From Perca fluviatilis (Eukaryota; Chordata; Actinopteri; Perciformes; Percidae): a stretch of DNA of 64,000 nucleotides. A program made the translations under genes and the position numbers. The stretch is taken from assembly GCF_010015445.1 (NCBI RefSeq), contig NC_053127.1, positions 25,088,745-25,152,744 on the forward strand, given 5' to 3'. Each line of letters starts with the position of its first letter. The stretch's first letter is position 1. The notes beneath the pieces were generated by a model. It worked only from the letters and a program-made list of their open reading frames with translations, ran no database searches and was not told where the DNA came from. Shown in pieces: positions 39,610 through 51,493 of this stretch.

Positions 39610-41174
39610 GGCTTACATCTACTTTTTTTAAAATTATTTTTATATTTTTAAACATACAGAACGGACAAACACAATTGATCAAGAACAAAAACCCTCTCCC
39701 ATCCCCCACCCTCTGCGGTCTCAAGGAAAATAAAAACAAACAAATAAACAAAATCAGAAATCACACTTTGCCTAGTCACTCTCCTCTAATTCTTGTGATG
39801 CTTAGGTCATTAGGACTGATACTTGTGCTGCTGCGTTTTGCATAGGTCTGTAGCCGATAATTTGGCTTTGTTAATCATTGATGTAGAGAGCTCAAGCATA
39901 ACTATGCCTAGAAAATATGCCAACCACTGTTTTATACAAAGCGAGTGGGGGGAAGCCAGCGCTGAGCTATCATTTTCTTGGTTATGGGGAGTTCTCCCAT
40001 GGAGACTTGCATCAGTTTAGCGTAGATCCTGGACACCAATCCTCTCACAGGAAAATCAACAAGCCATTTAGTGACTGGGTGTGGCTCAGGACTGTTCCCC
40101 CATGGCACTCCATAACATTTTAGGGCCGATCTTAAGCAGAGATAAAAGAAAAAGGATGTCTGAGGGACCTCAAAACTAGCTCTTAGATCTACAAAACTCA
40201 ACATACCTTTCTCATTGAATAGCTGGTTAACAGTATAAATGCCTCTGTCACTCCACTGCTTACAAACAAAGGGTTTGTTGCCAGACATTAAGTGTGTATT
40301 ATGCCAAATTTAAATGCCGTCTCGTTGGTGTAGCCTAGTTGCTCCTCGACCTGTTTAAAGTTGGTCAATGTGTTGGTGAAAATAGGGCCATAGGCTAGCA
40401 TACACTGTTTTGGGCACACACCTGCAAAGGCAAGGTCTTGCAGTCTTAGATTTTCAGTGAGGTTTTGCTCTATTTCTCTCCATGGGACTGTAGATGAGGG
40501 GTTCATCCACACTCTGAGGGCCCGTAGCTGAAAGGCTCTGTGATATACCTTTTAAGGTTGGGGAGGGCCAAGCCTCCTGTGTTTGAGGTACGTTGCAGAG
40601 TAGAGTATTTTAGCCTAGGTTGTTTATTATTCCAAATATATTGCCGAATTAAGGTATCAAGTTTCTTTCAGAAATTTATCGGTGGGGGTAAGGGGATTAT
40701 TGTACTTAAGAAATTCACACGAGGAACTATGTTCATTTTAACAACAGTAATCCTGGAGCATAGTGATGCCGGCAGCGCAGACCAATTGGCCAGATCCCTT
40801 TGAACACTACTTAATATAGTTTCATAGTTGTCCTGGACAATTTGCTGTAAGGATGCGTGTATGGTGATGCCCAAATATGTAATTTTGCTTTGGATTGGTA
40901 TTGTGGCACTAATGGTTAATGTCTGTTGTTCAGTACAAGAAGATTAGATTTATTCCAGTGAATTTTATAGCCAAAGATTGAGCCAAATTCGCTTAAGATC
41001 TTAAAAGAAAGAGTCCTCAAGATCAGCAATGTACAACAAAATATCATCTGCAAATAGTGATATTGAGCTGCTACTGGATATAATCTGAATATTACAGATT
41101 TTATTTTGCCTTATGGCTTGGGCTAACGATTCAAGAGAAATTGCAAATAGCATGGGGGAGGGCTTACATCTACT
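39610..41174 (-). mobile_element. 5'-truncated L1-type LINE with target-site duplication
   Basis: The 14-bp sequence GGCTTACATCTACT occurs at 39610-39623 and again at 41161-41174, flanking the insertion exactly. The poly-A end (T-run on the + strand) lies just inside the left copy. The minus strand encodes the C-terminal half of an L1-family ORF2. It starts inside the reverse transcriptase palm: SPMLFAISLESLAQAI near 41160-41110, then the catalytic LFADDILLYI near 41060-41030. The thumb follows (YLGITIH, CSRITVVKMNI, PRVNFLS) and then a C-terminal region ending near 39930. Frames are broken by at least two frameshifts and by stops (including a TGA after PPPINF near 40668), so it is dead. The 5' end is lost. 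Confidence 0.93.
39930..41160 (-). pseudogene. L1 ORF2 remnant (reverse transcriptase, C-terminal part)
   Basis: The readable pieces in order on the minus strand are 41160-40990 (palm with FADD), 40985-40920 (GSIFGYKIHWNKSN), 40900-40668 (YLGITIHASLQQ through PRVNFLSTIIPLPP), 40667-40540 (KKLDTLIRQYIWNNK and PNLKRY), 40512-40288 (EIEQNLTENLRLQDL, FAGVCPKQC) and 40288-39932 (WSDRGIYTVNQLF and on). In an intact L1 these would be one continuous protein acting in target-primed reverse transcription. The endonuclease and first half of the reverse transcriptase are absent. Confidence 0.9.
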
Positions 41175-43173
41175 ATTGATGTTTTACGAGCAAAGCAGAG
41201 CTTCTCCTGTGGCACAGTTCATTTTCACATTAATTCAGTCACCAATTCTCATTTAAAACCTAAATGCATGTTTCCTGTTATGGGAATCCTTATTTAATCA
41301 ATAAAGACAAAGTCAATTTTCCAGGGTGAATGTTTTCCTCCTGGCAAGCAGATTTCAGCTGTTTCATATGCAGGAAAAGCAACTACTTGTACCTTGTAAC
41401 CTGCTTGTAATCAATAAACACAAAATGAGCCAGTCAGTTGTAGAATATGCAAGCAATTTTAATTAGATGTTAAGAACTGATCACATGGGAATTGATCAAG
41501 TATACACTGACTGTGAAACTCACCACAATTGAATTGAATTTCAAGGCACAACAATTTATAATGTCAAACAAATTTGCCTTGAAAAGCATTTGAGAATATT
41601 GTTTCAACCATGACATGCTACTGTATTTTACTTGAAATTTATCGTCTACACAAACATTGTATCACCATTCACCTGACCTCTAAAGACCATTTTAAAATAA
41701 ATCTTACATCTGTTTTGACTTCCAGCCTTTAGCCTCTTGGAGGGCTGTAGTTAATAGATTCACCATGACGACATCTCACTCTTTTGTTGCCTGTGTCAAC
41801 AACATCCTTTCATCTCCAAGCATGAAAAGTGTGCTGGCAGCTTTTCTGCCTCATTAAGACAAACGAATGCAAGCTAATTAAAGTGTCAAAGCTGATGGCA
41901 TTGTTTCATGCACACATAAGAGGATTATATGAACTCCCTCAGTGTTTTTGATATTTATCTTACTTATTTACACAATACAAAAAACACATACAATTGTTTG
42001 ATGTTTAGATGAAATTAGATGGAAAGAAAAAAAGATGGAGATTACATTGATGCCAAAATAAAAGCAAGAATTCAAAATCAGTTGTAGTGTTTTTAGTCAG
42101 CTCATCTCACTATGCTAAAAAGATGGTGATTGCCATAGATGTTTTCTGTTTATGTCCAGGCCTGTATTCATACCTCTATCTCAACAAGATAGAAACAAAT
42201 TCTGCCAACACACAGTTTAAAACAGCCAGTCAGCACTAGAATTTTAAAACCTGAACTCTTTCCACATGAAGGTTTGTAAATGAGGGAAAACAGTCTGTGT
42301 TGTTATTTGACTAAGTATAACTAGCAGCCGGCCTGGAGAACAGTTGATCATTTCAGGATAGCTGTCCTGTCAAAGCCCCTAATGACATACGAAGACTTTG
42401 TCTTTGCTAATGTTTACACTGTCTGGAGGATTTGCAGTGTTAGGAAGCATCCTTTCATTAGATTTTGCCCAAACAACTGATGTGAGGAAAATGTAGCAGT
42501 TAATGGGGTAAATATGGCACTTTTGGACTCACTGTGGAAATCATTTTGGCTACAAAAAAGTAAAAGCGTACACTGCATGAACTGATTGGCCTGTCTTTCT
42601 TCTTGAGCTGTTACAGTAAAAGATATATTGATGTTGAAACTGGCATAGAGGGAAGTAGATGAGTTTTATATTGGGCTGTACTGTTCCTTTAAATTATTTG
42701 GTTGGTCACTCTTCATAGGGAGAAAAAAAGAGCAAATAAAATACTAGCCTCAGAAAAATATGTGCTTTTAAACCTTTTTATCTGACAAGTAGCTATATTT
42801 TTTCTGCCTAGTGTTTTTCCGCTCTGAAATTTTACTGCCTGCGGAGTGTGATTGTGGAATTTGTCTTTGATAATAAATTGGCTTTCTGCAAGGTGCTACT
42901 CAACACTGTCAGTATAAATCAGCCGCATCTTAAAATATTATTCATGTTAGTTTAATGAAATGTATAGTATGGCATGTAAATTAATTGAAAGAAAGTATCA
43001 GATTTTAACACTGAAGATACATCTGAAAACAAACAGTTTTCTTACACAACACACTATACTATTATACCATGCATACTGTACATTACTTGTAGTGACCTAC
43101 AAATGCCGACCCATTAAACTTTTTTTTTTGAAGCTTCTATAATGGATGGTATAAGGGATTATACTTACTTTGC

Positions 43174-43218
<45 letters not shown>

Positions 43219-43415
43219 CTGATTTAAATAGCAACAAAATATGTGGAAGAATTATACAATAGGACAGCCTCTCATCTAGGCATAATCTTGGTAGATTATA
43301 GGCTGACACAGTCTTGATGATTTTATAATGAAAAAGATGTACCGCTCTTGTGTACTGTATGTAACTTTTGTAACTTACTGGCCTGGGACATTTTTCTTTT
43401 TCTTTTTACTCTTAG
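41175..43415 (+). other. non-coding DNA upstream of sez6 exon 2
   Basis: No exon is recognised. It ends with a strong polypyrimidine tract and the acceptor CTCTTAG (43409-43415). An (AC)n microsatellite lies at 43180-43214. The region is intron 1 if exon 1 lies upstream. Confidence 0.6.
43180..43214. repeat. (CA)n microsatellite
   Basis: About 17 CA units after CCCCACC, roughly 200 bp before sez6 exon 2. Confidence 0.97.
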
Positions 43416-44129
43416 CTCCAAAGGAAAACAATGGCATCAGTAGGAGAACACCAGACCCTGCCAGGGACTCCTCAACACAGGACACAGAGAGCGAAGTGCA
43501 CTCTGTCACCACTGTCTCACCAATGAACATCCCCAACCACCGGCCTGTCCTCGAGGGCCTGCGGCTTCATGAACACCTACTTACAAGGGATTTCCAGGGG
43601 GACCAACACTTTTTTAGGAGCGATGGCTCTGTGGCTGCATATTCCACCATGCCAGGCTCCGTGTCTGCCTCAGATGCAGGAGACCCTGTCACTCAGCTGG
43701 TGCCCCATGAAGATGCCCCACCTTTCTCAGACATTGCCACTACTGCCACTGAGGCTGCCACCTCCCCACTGACCACATTTACTCCCACAACACCAAGGCC
43801 GCCCATGTCTCTCCCTCAAAAGAAGTCCTCTAAGACCATGGGGGTTGACAAGGTAGAGCCAACAACAGACTCCCTCACCACTCAAGTGACACCAAATAAT
43901 ATAGGTTCAATCAGTGAAAACCCAGTGGCTTCCTTAACATTGCAGAGAAGTCAACCTCAAAGTTGGAGTCCTTCTCCTGTAGAGGCTACACTTGCACCCT
44001 CCTCAATGAAGATGGAGAAAGGGGAGGCAAGGGAGACTGCACTGAAAAACAAAACCAGCCCTGGTTATCCACTCCCCAACACAGCGTCCACAACCATTAT
44101 CACCACCATCACCACCATGCAAACAGCAG
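43416..44129 (+). CDS. sez6: sez6 exon 2: Ser/Thr/Pro-rich N-terminal extracellular region
   Basis: SEZ6 is a neuronal type-I membrane protein with roles in dendrite branching and excitatory synapses, and is cleaved by BACE1 (known for mammals). This exon, 714 bp or 238 codons, is bounded by a polypyrimidine-CTTAG acceptor and a CAG|GTAGGC donor, with phase-1 introns on both sides. It encodes the disordered, probably O-glycosylated region before CUB1. Human-like landmarks are EVHSVTTVSP followed by NHRPVLEG near residue 35, and a Thr/Ile-rich run (TTIITTITTMQT) at the end. One N-glycosylation sequon (NKT) lies near residue 215. The middle is rich in T, S and P and poorly conserved. The open frame extends 88 bp upstream into the intron. 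SEZ6L and SEZ6L2 fit less well. The sez6a/sez6b assignment is undetermined. Confidence 0.92.
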
Positions 44130-44593
44130 GTAGGCATGTTTTCTCTGACTTTCAAAGATGTACTGAGCAGAACATTCAAGCAACTTTGTGAAATAAATAG
44201 CATCAGCATCCAAATAACTTTTGCCCCGATGGAAATAAAAAATTGAGAGAACCTTCCCCCTAAGATTAAACACATTTATCCCAGAGGAGAAGAGAATAAA
44301 GCATCAGGTCATCAACATCACTGCTGTTCATTTCGCATGCTGCACACCATTCATCTCTCCACCAGGGATAACAGAGCCGCTCATGTGTCAGAAACAATCA
44401 GATTTTTCCTGATGTGTCCTGACTGTCCTTTCCACTGGCCACAGAGGGCTGACGGCCCAGATGAGCAGTGTCGGAGAGGAGATCTGCAGAGATAGTTAGA
44501 GGGTTACGGGGCCATGGTGACACAGGTGGGCTGTCAGAAAGATCAGTGGTCTGGGAAAAAGGGAATAACTTGTCTTTTCACTGTCTCCCACAG
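44130..44593 (+). other. sez6 intron 2
   Basis: A 464-bp phase-1 intron with GTAGGC at its start and CTCCCACAG at its end. No repeat or RNA gene is seen in it. Confidence 0.9.
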
Positions 44594-44715
44594 AGCCATG
44601 CGGCCTGAATTTCACTGACCCTGAGGGTAACATCGAAATCCTGCAGCAACTTGACTCTGGAGTGGAGTGTAACTATCTGGTTACGGTCTACCTGGGATAT
44701 GGCATTGAGGTTCAG
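44594..44715 (+). CDS. sez6: sez6 exon 3: first part of CUB domain 1
   Basis: This 122-bp exon is entered in phase 1 and left in phase 0. After completing a Glu codon it encodes 40 residues beginning PCGLNFTDPEGNIE and ending VTVYLGYGIEVQ. The CxxNFTxPEG start, the second Cys (VECNY) and the V-Y-GYG-E-(V/I) ending are the signature of the first CUB-like domain of SEZ6-family proteins, where the two cysteines pair. The sequon NFT is present. The acceptor is CCCACAG and the donor CAG|GTCAGT. Length and phases agree with the exon pattern expected for the family. Confidence 0.93.
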
Positions 44716-47058
44716 GTCAGTACTGGCTCTATTATGTGATCCAGTAGGCAATTTGAGGGGGGATGAGATTCCCTTGTTAGCAAAATTATCAAAATGCATG
44801 CCACTTGTAAACCTGCAATCCTCCCTCTCCATCCACCAGCAGCAGAGAGAATGCAGGGACAGAGGGATTGTTTAGTCTAGTCTGTCTGACTCAATGATCC
44901 TTTCTGATTGAGATTTGTGCAAGTTACAATCTATCGCCTGACCATGGCTCTGAAATATCAGTAACCCAACTGTGTATTGATAACCCATAGCACTGTCCAT
45001 GGTGCTGAAGTAGCAGACTGGTTTGTAAAAAATACAGAACCAAAGGAGTCGTTCATGTGGCGGTTCGCCAGTCCTCCTAATGTTATCCCTTATTAGCAAT
45101 TTTTAAACTATATATGCAACTTCTGATAAACTGGTAAATTTGAAATTGCATCTTTAAACCAAAATTAATAGATTCTTTTGGGCACTATATACACAACATT
45201 GACATTTTTAGTTCCTATTTACACATCCACAAAGTAACATTTGCAATGTGTAAGTCCAATAGTTACACTCCTTTTACCTCCCATCAACTCATAAGGAATA
45301 ATCTGGCACTTGCTCCAATAGGTTCACTAGCTTCTTGTTAATTTTGTTTGCCGTTTAATGCTAGGCAGTGTTTTAACTGAAAACAGCTGCCTGCGTCTGC
45401 ATATGATGAAAACAATGAGCTCAAAGACGTTATAAAGCTCAGTAGACCTGAGAGGAACTGCCGTATCAGGTGACAATTGTCTAAAAGTAAAATAATGCTG
45501 CAAAAATGGGTTCCATTTAACCAGTGAAGAGCATGGACATATTTTGGTTTAGTCTTAGCTGTAACAGTATTTTCTGGTCTTGTGTGGGTTGACAGAGATA
45601 GACAGGCGACAAATTGTTGGGTTGAGTGGGTAGATGGGTGCACAAGTGATGGGGTCTGCACGAGGTTGAAATGTTTGCTTGGTAAGTCTTTTCACAAAAG
45701 GTTATAAAAAATTTAACTGACAGTGTGTGTGTGTGTTCCCTGGCATTTGCAATTTCTCAAACGCCTCATTTACCACAGGAGACTTTAAAATGTGTGAGCT
45801 TTGTCTTTCTGCCTCTGGAGGGCTAAGATAAGTATTGACAGAGTATATGTTTGAGTGTGTTTTTCTCTGATAGCTTCCTCTGGGTAATACAAGTACATTT
45901 TGAACCACATACAGTAAGCACAGGCACTCATATGCATTTCACCACATTTGAAATATCAGATCTCAACTTCCATTGCTTCTCCAGAACATTCTCAAAACAG
46001 CAAGGCTAGGAAAGGACCTTATAGATATTTTATCCTCGACTCATCTACCAGTTCTTATAAAGAAACAGGGGGAAGTCATGTGTTTCAGCACCACCGTGTG
46101 AACAGATGGGGCCACAGTCTCCCTCCCTCCTACAGCTAAACTGATAGTGATCTGATGGCACACTATACAGACAACTGCTGGCACAACTGAAGAGAATGAT
46201 GAGCCCTGGTCTCTGTTTCTGGCGACGGAAGATAGAAAGACAGAAATTAAAGTCAAGTATGTGTCATACCTTCTCATCAGCAATGTGTGAAGCTCCTCTG
46301 CCTGGAGGCTATCCAGGTCCCAGGGTTTTAAAGGAATGAAGGAGATGAGAAAACAGACTGAGAAGGAGAAGTGTGCAGAGAAAATGTTATGCAAGCAGGA
46401 CAATTTTTACCTTTCATATTTAATGTTTTTTCCACAGTGATGGTTTTTATATAGTTCAATTAAACAGTGAAAGGATTTTATTGTGAGAGTCCTACTTTTC
46501 ATCATGTTTTATGTCATTTTAAAGATACTAATCCTTTATATTATAGTATCCAATAAGAAAAGAGAAATGAAACAAACTATTGTTGTAGCGACTAAATTCA
46601 TTGCTTCATTGCTCTGATGAGCTTATTTGTCATCATCACACAGTGATTTCTGCCATATCTCTGGTTGGATCTTAAACAGTTTGTTGGTTTGTAGCCAGAT
46701 ATTTCTTTTCTGGTATTTGTTAATCACAGAAATACATGTCTTAGTATTTACTTTGATCAGCTGGGTTTTGATACCCTTTACAGTGCCGAGCATTAACACA
46801 GGGGAAAAGCTTTTGCTCCACACTTTAGAGCAGAGCAGCCATAGGAGGGACATTATGGTTGAAGTGCATGTTCTTATTTTGGCAACCGGCCTCCGTTATG
46901 GAAGGGAGTCATCATTATAGCACAGACAGACCAGCAGTTTGCAAGGGCAAAGGAAGGGAATTAGGTGGAAGAAAAACTCAGAAGGACAGATGAGGTGACT
47001 GTATAATATATACACTGTATTTAAATATTTATGTTGATGTAGTGTACCTATGTTTCAG

Positions 47059-47156
<98 letters not shown>
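47059..47156. repeat. (TA)n(CA)n microsatellite
   Basis: About 11 TA units followed by 38 CA units within sez6 intron 3. The 132-codon frame over it is an artefact. Confidence 0.97.
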
Positions 47157-47157
<1 letters not shown>

Positions 47158-50100
47158 CACTCAGAGACCCCTCTGATTTTCACCAGCATTCAAAAACATC
47201 ACAGAGATTGGTGGGGAATAAATAAGAAAGATCAGACCTTTTCTGTGCTTAGTCAATACTCCTTTCAGCATTCTGGCAGCTTCAAGGAGAGGGAGGATGA
47301 AAAATGTATCAGGAGAATTTACTGCCCTCAGCCTGACTGTTCAACACCTCTGCCACAGCTAATAGCATATAATGCATTGCCCCATCTGGTGATTCTGGCC
47401 GCATTACAATTTATTTGCAGAATAATTGCACAAATATTAGGAGGCTGATGTAACACCAACTTTCAGCACAGAGATAAACCAATAGTGTAATAAACACTTA
47501 AAATATGTATTTTTAAAAAGGTCTTGCACTTTAGTGTACACTGCACTAGCCTAGTTAAATAGCTTAAAAACCATATGTGCAGGACATTTGAACAGGTAGT
47601 GCAAACTATATTATCTTATAAGTTAATGTATGATGATGATGTAAAATATAGATTTTTGTCTGACATTCTTAGCTATTATATTAAGTTTAGCAATTATGAA
47701 TAACTCTTAAGCCACAGAGGGTTACTGTAATTTTTACCAATGAATTGGCCATATCTTAAGCACATCTTATTTCTGTCCTCTATCTGTCTCCTCCTCTTCA
47801 CTGCAGTCACTTTTGCAATAAGGTTTTAGAGGACAGATGGAGGTTTTCCAGAACTGGGCTGTGGCATTAAAGTGCTTAAAATCTGTGTTGGAGCTTTTTT
47901 TTATTTGATCAAATAAATCCAGTGGGTTAGCTAGCTATCAGCTCTTTCCAGGCCATCTGTCCCACTCTGATTTCTCCTTCTTCTCTGCTCACTGATCTAC
48001 CTGCTTGGGTCTAAAGGAGCTACCATGTGAGGCTCTGCACAGGTTGTTCCAGCTCTGTTTCATGGTGGCCACATCCCTGCACTCTTGCTAAAAAATGAAT
48101 GTATTGTGTGGGAGGGACTGAGAGAGGTTGATACATTTCAGGGGTTATGAGCCCAGACATGGCCAATTTCTCCCACTGCCACAAAGGCAGATTGGGGGAG
48201 TGTTTCCATTTTCTGACAGGTTGAAGCAGCATCATTTAAAAGGATGGTGAGAGAGGATTTTGAGGGCAATACTGTATATCTAATTTTTTTTGCTCTTCTC
48301 CATCCCTCTCCCAACTCTTGCACCGTTTTTTTTTTTTTTTACTATTTTCATCCTGCTCTCATTTATAAGTTTTTCTATTTGTCTATCCTCTACCCTGTCT
48401 TAAGCAGTGCCAGTTATTGTGGTGAACCTGGCGATATATGAATGAATTTACACCACTCTAGCTTCACCTGCATCTAATTGATTCTCATTAATACTTTTTA
48501 TTTTATTCTCTTGATTATGTTGGTTAAAATAGGAAGTGACCATCAAGTGAAAGAGAACACAAAACCTTTTTTTGGTACTTTTCTTTAATTATATTTTATA
48601 AATATCAAACAAATGCCTTCAGTCTCAAATTATAGCTTCCAAGTTTTTCATCCACAAATGAATGAATATTGTTTCAAACGTTTCCAGAAAAAATGAAATA
48701 CAACTTCAAACTCCAAACATCTAATGAGCTCAAGGCTACATGTACTAGTGAGTTACATCTACGGTAGGGATAAAATATTGTTGAGGTGCATTGTCAGTGA
48801 AATGAACCTGATTGAGATGTTAGAGAACATGCCAAGTGTTTATAGCTAACCCTGACTCAAGGGTTAACGATTGGTATTTGATGCTGCCTCTGCGACCACG
48901 CTCCTCTGACTCCAATCAATAGTCATGTTAATAAGCAGAAGCAATACTTGACACACAGCCTCCTCCCTGTGCTAGGTGAATTGCTGTATTGATCCTTGCA
49001 GTCTCATTTTAATTCCAGTATTTCTTACAAAAGAAGCAAAAATGCACATGGCATTGAACCTGGTGGAGTGTGGCTGATGAGGGAGGGAATTACATTTGTT
49101 TTGTTGGTGTTCAGTGACAGCTAGTGCTTTTATCAAATGGAAGGGCCACAAGAAAGTGTTGTGAAATTTCCACCGAAAGTCTCGACACATTTCCTCTTTA
49201 AAATGCAATGATGCCTGTAGTCCTCGCCACTGACATACTAAACGTGACATTTTAACAAGGTTATGCACATGCTTAGGTCATTCTGTGACTCACCAGAATC
49301 ACAAAGAACGCATCACGTAGCAGATATGTCGCAGAGAAACTGAGCCTGACTGAGTAATGGAGGCCAAGACAGGCTTGCTACCTTTAATCAACTTGAGATG
49401 AGGCAGAGGGAAGCCTTCATCATGTTGTGCCTTGGGGGAGTAGGCAGGACATAAAGAAGGCCAGTTTGATCTTGATGAGCTTTTTAAAAAGGTGCCAGGA
49501 CTTTTCTGAGATGAGTTTTCATGGGGCCTAGTCATCCCGAGAGGAATGACTTCAGGTGACACTAATTGCTCCTCCACCCAGCTAGCTGTCATAAAGAGAG
49601 AAAAACTGTCTGCCAGACAACTATGTTCTCTCCAACTCTCTCAGTGTCACGATGAGGCTGGGAAATTAAATGCCAAACAATATGAAGAGTAATTAGCAAT
49701 GCAGGAATTTAAATCTATGCAAAAATGCACACTGCAGCAAATAAACAGAGATGTCGAGGCCCAAGAGGCACCACAGAGAGTGAGGCTGATTTATCATAGA
49801 GCGAGAGCCTCATCTCATGAATGTGTTCCAAATGCTGAGGGCCTTAGTGCTTGCTTTACTGTAATGTTCTGGAGGGAAAACAAGATCATATTTGAGAGGA
49901 TGGTCACAACTAGGCTATGTGGTGGAGGCAATTGGTGATCTCAGGAGCATAAATGTTACATCACAATGTGACATAAGTGACAATGAGCAAGTTAGTATTG
50001 TAGTCAGCCACTGGCACATTCTCATTAACATTCAGCTTTCGCTGATTGGTACAGTAAGGAACCATTGTTTTAGACCGCAGGGCAAACAGGAAATGGCCTT

Positions 50101-50550
50101 GGCTGTTTCATACAGAGATGAATGTTCAATTACGATAACGTTTTCCATATAATGAGCACTGGAAGGTTTCTTTTTTTAAATATAAGAATTCATCAGGAGA
50201 CAAACAAAAACTGGATGTGGTGTACCAAGATGATTCAAATGTGAGCCTGAGATATGGGGTGATGAGGCAGGTACGCTACCAGTGTGCTCCACTGCATCAG
50301 CCATAGTAATGACACTGCAGCTGGTGAGTCCAATGGCTGTTGATTTATTGCCCCCAGCAGCAGGGTCATTTAATTTCCATGTATAGTGGGATCATTTTGA
50401 TTACATACTGCTCATTTCTCCATCAGCAATGGCTCCTGTGAGCCAGTGTAAATGTTCATTGCAGAGCACCGCCAGATGTTTTCAACAGTAAATTATCAGT
50501 GAGAGCCAGCCTCTGCGGACAGTTAATACGTACTGTGTGCTTACAGATGA

Positions 50551-50601
50551 ATTAAGAAATGAGTGAATAAAGATATAATCTTTATTCACTCATTTCTTAA
50601 T
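50551..50601. repeat. perfect hairpin: 24-bp stem, 3-nt loop
   Basis: The left arm begins ATTAAGAAATGAGTGAATAA (50551-50574) and the right arm is its exact reverse complement (50578-50601), with loop ATA. No mismatch occurs in the stem, and pairing stops abruptly at both outer ends. Confidence 0.95.
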
Positions 50602-50939
50602 CCAATGTGTAAAAAGGCTAATTTGTTTGACAGATTGTTTCTTTCAAAGCACCAGGAGAAATATGTTTTTTGCCCTTATTTTAGACAGTCACTGCCTAAT
50701 TGCATGATACAGATTAATTTTAGTTTAGCTTTTGTGTGGACTGTCAGATGCCAGTGGTGACTCCATAGTAAGAGATTAAAACCCATGGCAGCCCTCTTTC
50801 TGTTTGGAGGCGATAAGTTGAATCTTCACCTCACTGCAGCACCCTGGAAGCTGTTCTAAGATCATAGTAAACACACTAAAATCAAGGTATTTACTCCTGC
50901 AAACATCGTTTTCCTTTGAAACCTTTATTTTGGAGACAT

Positions 50940-50953
50940 CCCCCCCCCCCCCC
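50940..50953. repeat. poly-C run
   Basis: Fourteen consecutive C residues. This is also a likely sequencing or assembly length-error site. Confidence 0.9.
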
Positions 50954-51410
50954 GCTGTAATGTGGCCTTGCAGGTTGGTTTGTTCATTATAGTGGTTTGA
51001 TTGAAAGGACAGTGTTCAGGAGAACGAGTGACCCTCTCTGCTCTTGTCCTCTTATTTTGATTGGGCTCAGGAAATACTTTACTGGAACACTTGGGAGGGA
51101 GAAAATAAACACTTGAGGGTTAATGATTGGTATTTGAAAGAACACATAGAGGACAGTCTTACATTTCTTGCATTGTTTAGAGCTTTTCTTTTATTAACCT
51201 GGGTAAAAACACTAAACAGACATTCTTTCTTATCTCAACACAATTCTCAAAATGGAACAGCACAATGCTTAGATGGCATCCTCAGATAATGTTGTGGTTG
51301 GTGCAGAAGTGTGCTTGGTCAGCCAAATCCCCGGTACCACAAATGTGTCTGCTGAGGCAGAGATTCCAGCTACGAGTCACAATATAAGCCTGCTCTCATT
51401 ACCATCCGAG

Positions 51411-51414
<4 letters not shown>

Positions 51415-51486
<72 letters not shown>

Positions 51487-51493
51487 ACACACA
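51415..51493. repeat. (GT)n(AC)n microsatellite
   Basis: About 35 GT units run directly into about four to five AC units, so the junction is self-complementary (GTGTGTACACAC). Confidence 0.97.

Noticed and set aside
47050..47448. 132-codon frame with a long His/Thr run
   Set aside because: The run is the translated (CA)n microsatellite; the rest has no similarity.
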